Positions 4,667 to 5,502 of a stretch of DNA of 5,502 nucleotides are shown here, in pieces. Origin of the DNA: Rhodospirillales bacterium (lineage in GTDB: Bacteria; Pseudomonadota; Alphaproteobacteria; Rhodospirillales; JADHTD01); the NCBI GenBank assembly GCA_016776525.1, contig JADHTD010000202.1, positions 1-5,502 on the forward strand, read 5' to 3'. The notes under the pieces were generated by a model that saw nothing but the letters and a program-made list of their open reading frames with translations, made no database searches and had not been told where the DNA came from. Both the position numbers and the translations under genes were made by a program. The first letter of the stretch is position 1, and each line of letters opens with the position of its first letter.

Positions 4667-5502
4667 GTGAGACTTTTGAAACCCATCGCCATTTTTCTCT
4701 TTTTTATTGCCATTCTTGGCATAGCCGGCGCCGCTGTGGCTGAAAAGCGAGTGGCTTTGATTATCGGCAACGGCAAATACCCACGCACCATAGGGGCTCT
4801 CAAGAACCCTCCCAACGATGCCCGACTGATGGCGAAGACGTTGCGCCGCCTCAACTTCGAGGTGATCGAAACCATCGACGGATCCGAGAAAGCCATGAAA
4901 AAAGCCATCCGTGCCTTCGGAAAACGCCTGGATGTGGCGGGCAAGGACGGCGTCGGCCTGTTTTACTACGCTGGTCACGGGGTTCAGGTGAAGGGGCTCA
5001 ACTATCTGATCCCCATCGATGCGGAAATTGAAACCGAAGGTGACGTCGATCTCAGCGCCATCAATGCCAACTCGGTGCTGCGCATGATGGAGTTCTCAGG
5101 GTCGCGGCTCAGTTTCGTGATTCTCGACGCCTGCCGCAATAACCCGTTCGCCCGTGGCTTCCGCTCGTCCAGCAAAGGCCTAGCCCGCCTGGAAGCGCCA
5201 AAGGGTTCGCTTGTCGCCTATGCCACCGCACCTGGTAACGTTGCCGCCGACGGCCGGGGCACCAACAGCCCCTACACCACGGCCCTGGTCCGGGGTCTGC
5301 TGTCCGGCCAACCGGTTGAGCGTATGTTCCGCGAGGTCCGCAACACTGTAATGAGGACAACTAGGGAAAAACAGACGCCGTGGGAATCCTCGTCGCTAAC
5401 CGGCGGAGATTTCTATTTCAGCCCGCCAAAGAAGACGTTAACTCAAACACAAACTGCCGCCCTGACTCCTGGCCCTGAAACCAAACCAGCTGCTCCCGAT
5501 GT
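4667..5502 (+). CDS. Exported caspase-like protein (peptidase C14 family), 3'-truncated by the window edge
   Basis: The frame starts at GTG and stays open to the window end, giving 278 residues. Residues 1-25 are a clear Sec signal peptide: MRLLK, a hydrophobic core, then AVA before EKRVALIIGN, so export to periplasm or envelope is inferred. The caspase p20-like domain spans about 27-247: VALIIGN strand, ALKNPPNDARLMAKTL helix, the catalytic histidine H104 in FYYAGHGVQ, and the catalytic cysteine C156 in ILDACRNNPF, followed by GSLVAYATAPG and SPYTTAL typical of bacterial members. Both dyad residues are present, so it is probably an active cysteine peptidase; substrate and cleavage specificity are unknown. 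From about residue 253 it becomes Pro/Thr/Gln/Ala-rich (PPKKTLTQTQTAALTPGPE), a linker implying a further domain outside the window. Bacterial relatives often carry SEL1, SPOR or other interaction domains there (family knowledge); which one applies here cannot be seen. Confidence 0.9.
   Translation, partial: MRLLKPIAIFLFFIAILGIAGAAVAEKRVALIIGNGKYPRTIGALKNPPNDARLMAKTLRRLNFEVIETIDGSEKAMKKAIRAFGKRLDVAGKDGVGLFYYAGHGVQVKGLNYLIPIDAEIETEGDVDLSAINANSVLRMMEFSGSRLSFVILDACRNNPFARGFRSSSKGLARLEAPKGSLVAYATAPGNVAADGRGTNSPYTTALVRGLLSGQPVERMFREVRNTVMRTTREKQTPWESSSLTGGDFYFSPPKKTLTQTQTAALTPGPETKPAAPD

Noticed and set aside
4461..4670. A 69-codon plus-strand frame whose TGA overlaps the caspase-like GTG as GTGA, suggestive of coupling
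   Set aside because: It has no ribosome site, no recognisable motif, contains the hairpin repeats and the caspase promoter, and its residue composition looks random. The GTGA overlap is probably chance.

Overview
The window looks like a chromosomal segment of a high-GC alphaproteobacterium, probably of the Rhodospirillales type. The main evidence is the gene order surA-pdxA-rsmA on one strand with ATGA and TAATG stop/start overlaps. In alphaproteobacteria this block normally follows lptD in the outer-membrane-biogenesis operon (established knowledge; lptD itself is outside the window). The lineage call is an inference, because no rRNA or other marker is present.

Layout. Positions 1-1112 hold the 3' part of surA (periplasmic chaperone/parvulin), open at the left edge. 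Positions 1109-2128 hold pdxA (vitamin B6 synthesis) and 2128-2946 hold rsmA/ksgA (16S rRNA dimethylation). These three are tightly coupled and look complete apart from the cut surA start. A ten-helix EamA/DMT-type transporter lies on the minus strand (2941-3861) and meets rsmA tail to tail with a 6-bp overlap, so there is no intergenic terminator between them.

Positions 3862-4666 form an approximately 805-bp stretch with no convincing gene. It is unusually rich in repeats and dyads: a weak candidate transporter promoter, an array of about eight 10-bp units with helically phased T-tracts, a perfect 16-bp palindrome, a small hairpin, a perfect 10-bp tandem duplication, a GC-rich cluster of hairpins with competing pairings, an AT-rich inverted repeat bracketed by direct repeats, and two diverged copies of a hairpin repeat.

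At the right end, from a GTG at 4667 and running off the window, is a gene for an exported caspase-like (peptidase C14 family) protein with a signal peptide, a His/Cys dyad and the start of a Pro/Thr/Gln-rich linker. It has a good sigma70-type promoter and a strong Shine-Dalgarno immediately upstream.

The left half is ordinary housekeeping DNA. The parts worth a second look are the structured non-coding region and the caspase-like gene beside it. Nothing here proves a new system: a link between the repeats and the caspase gene is suggested only by position.
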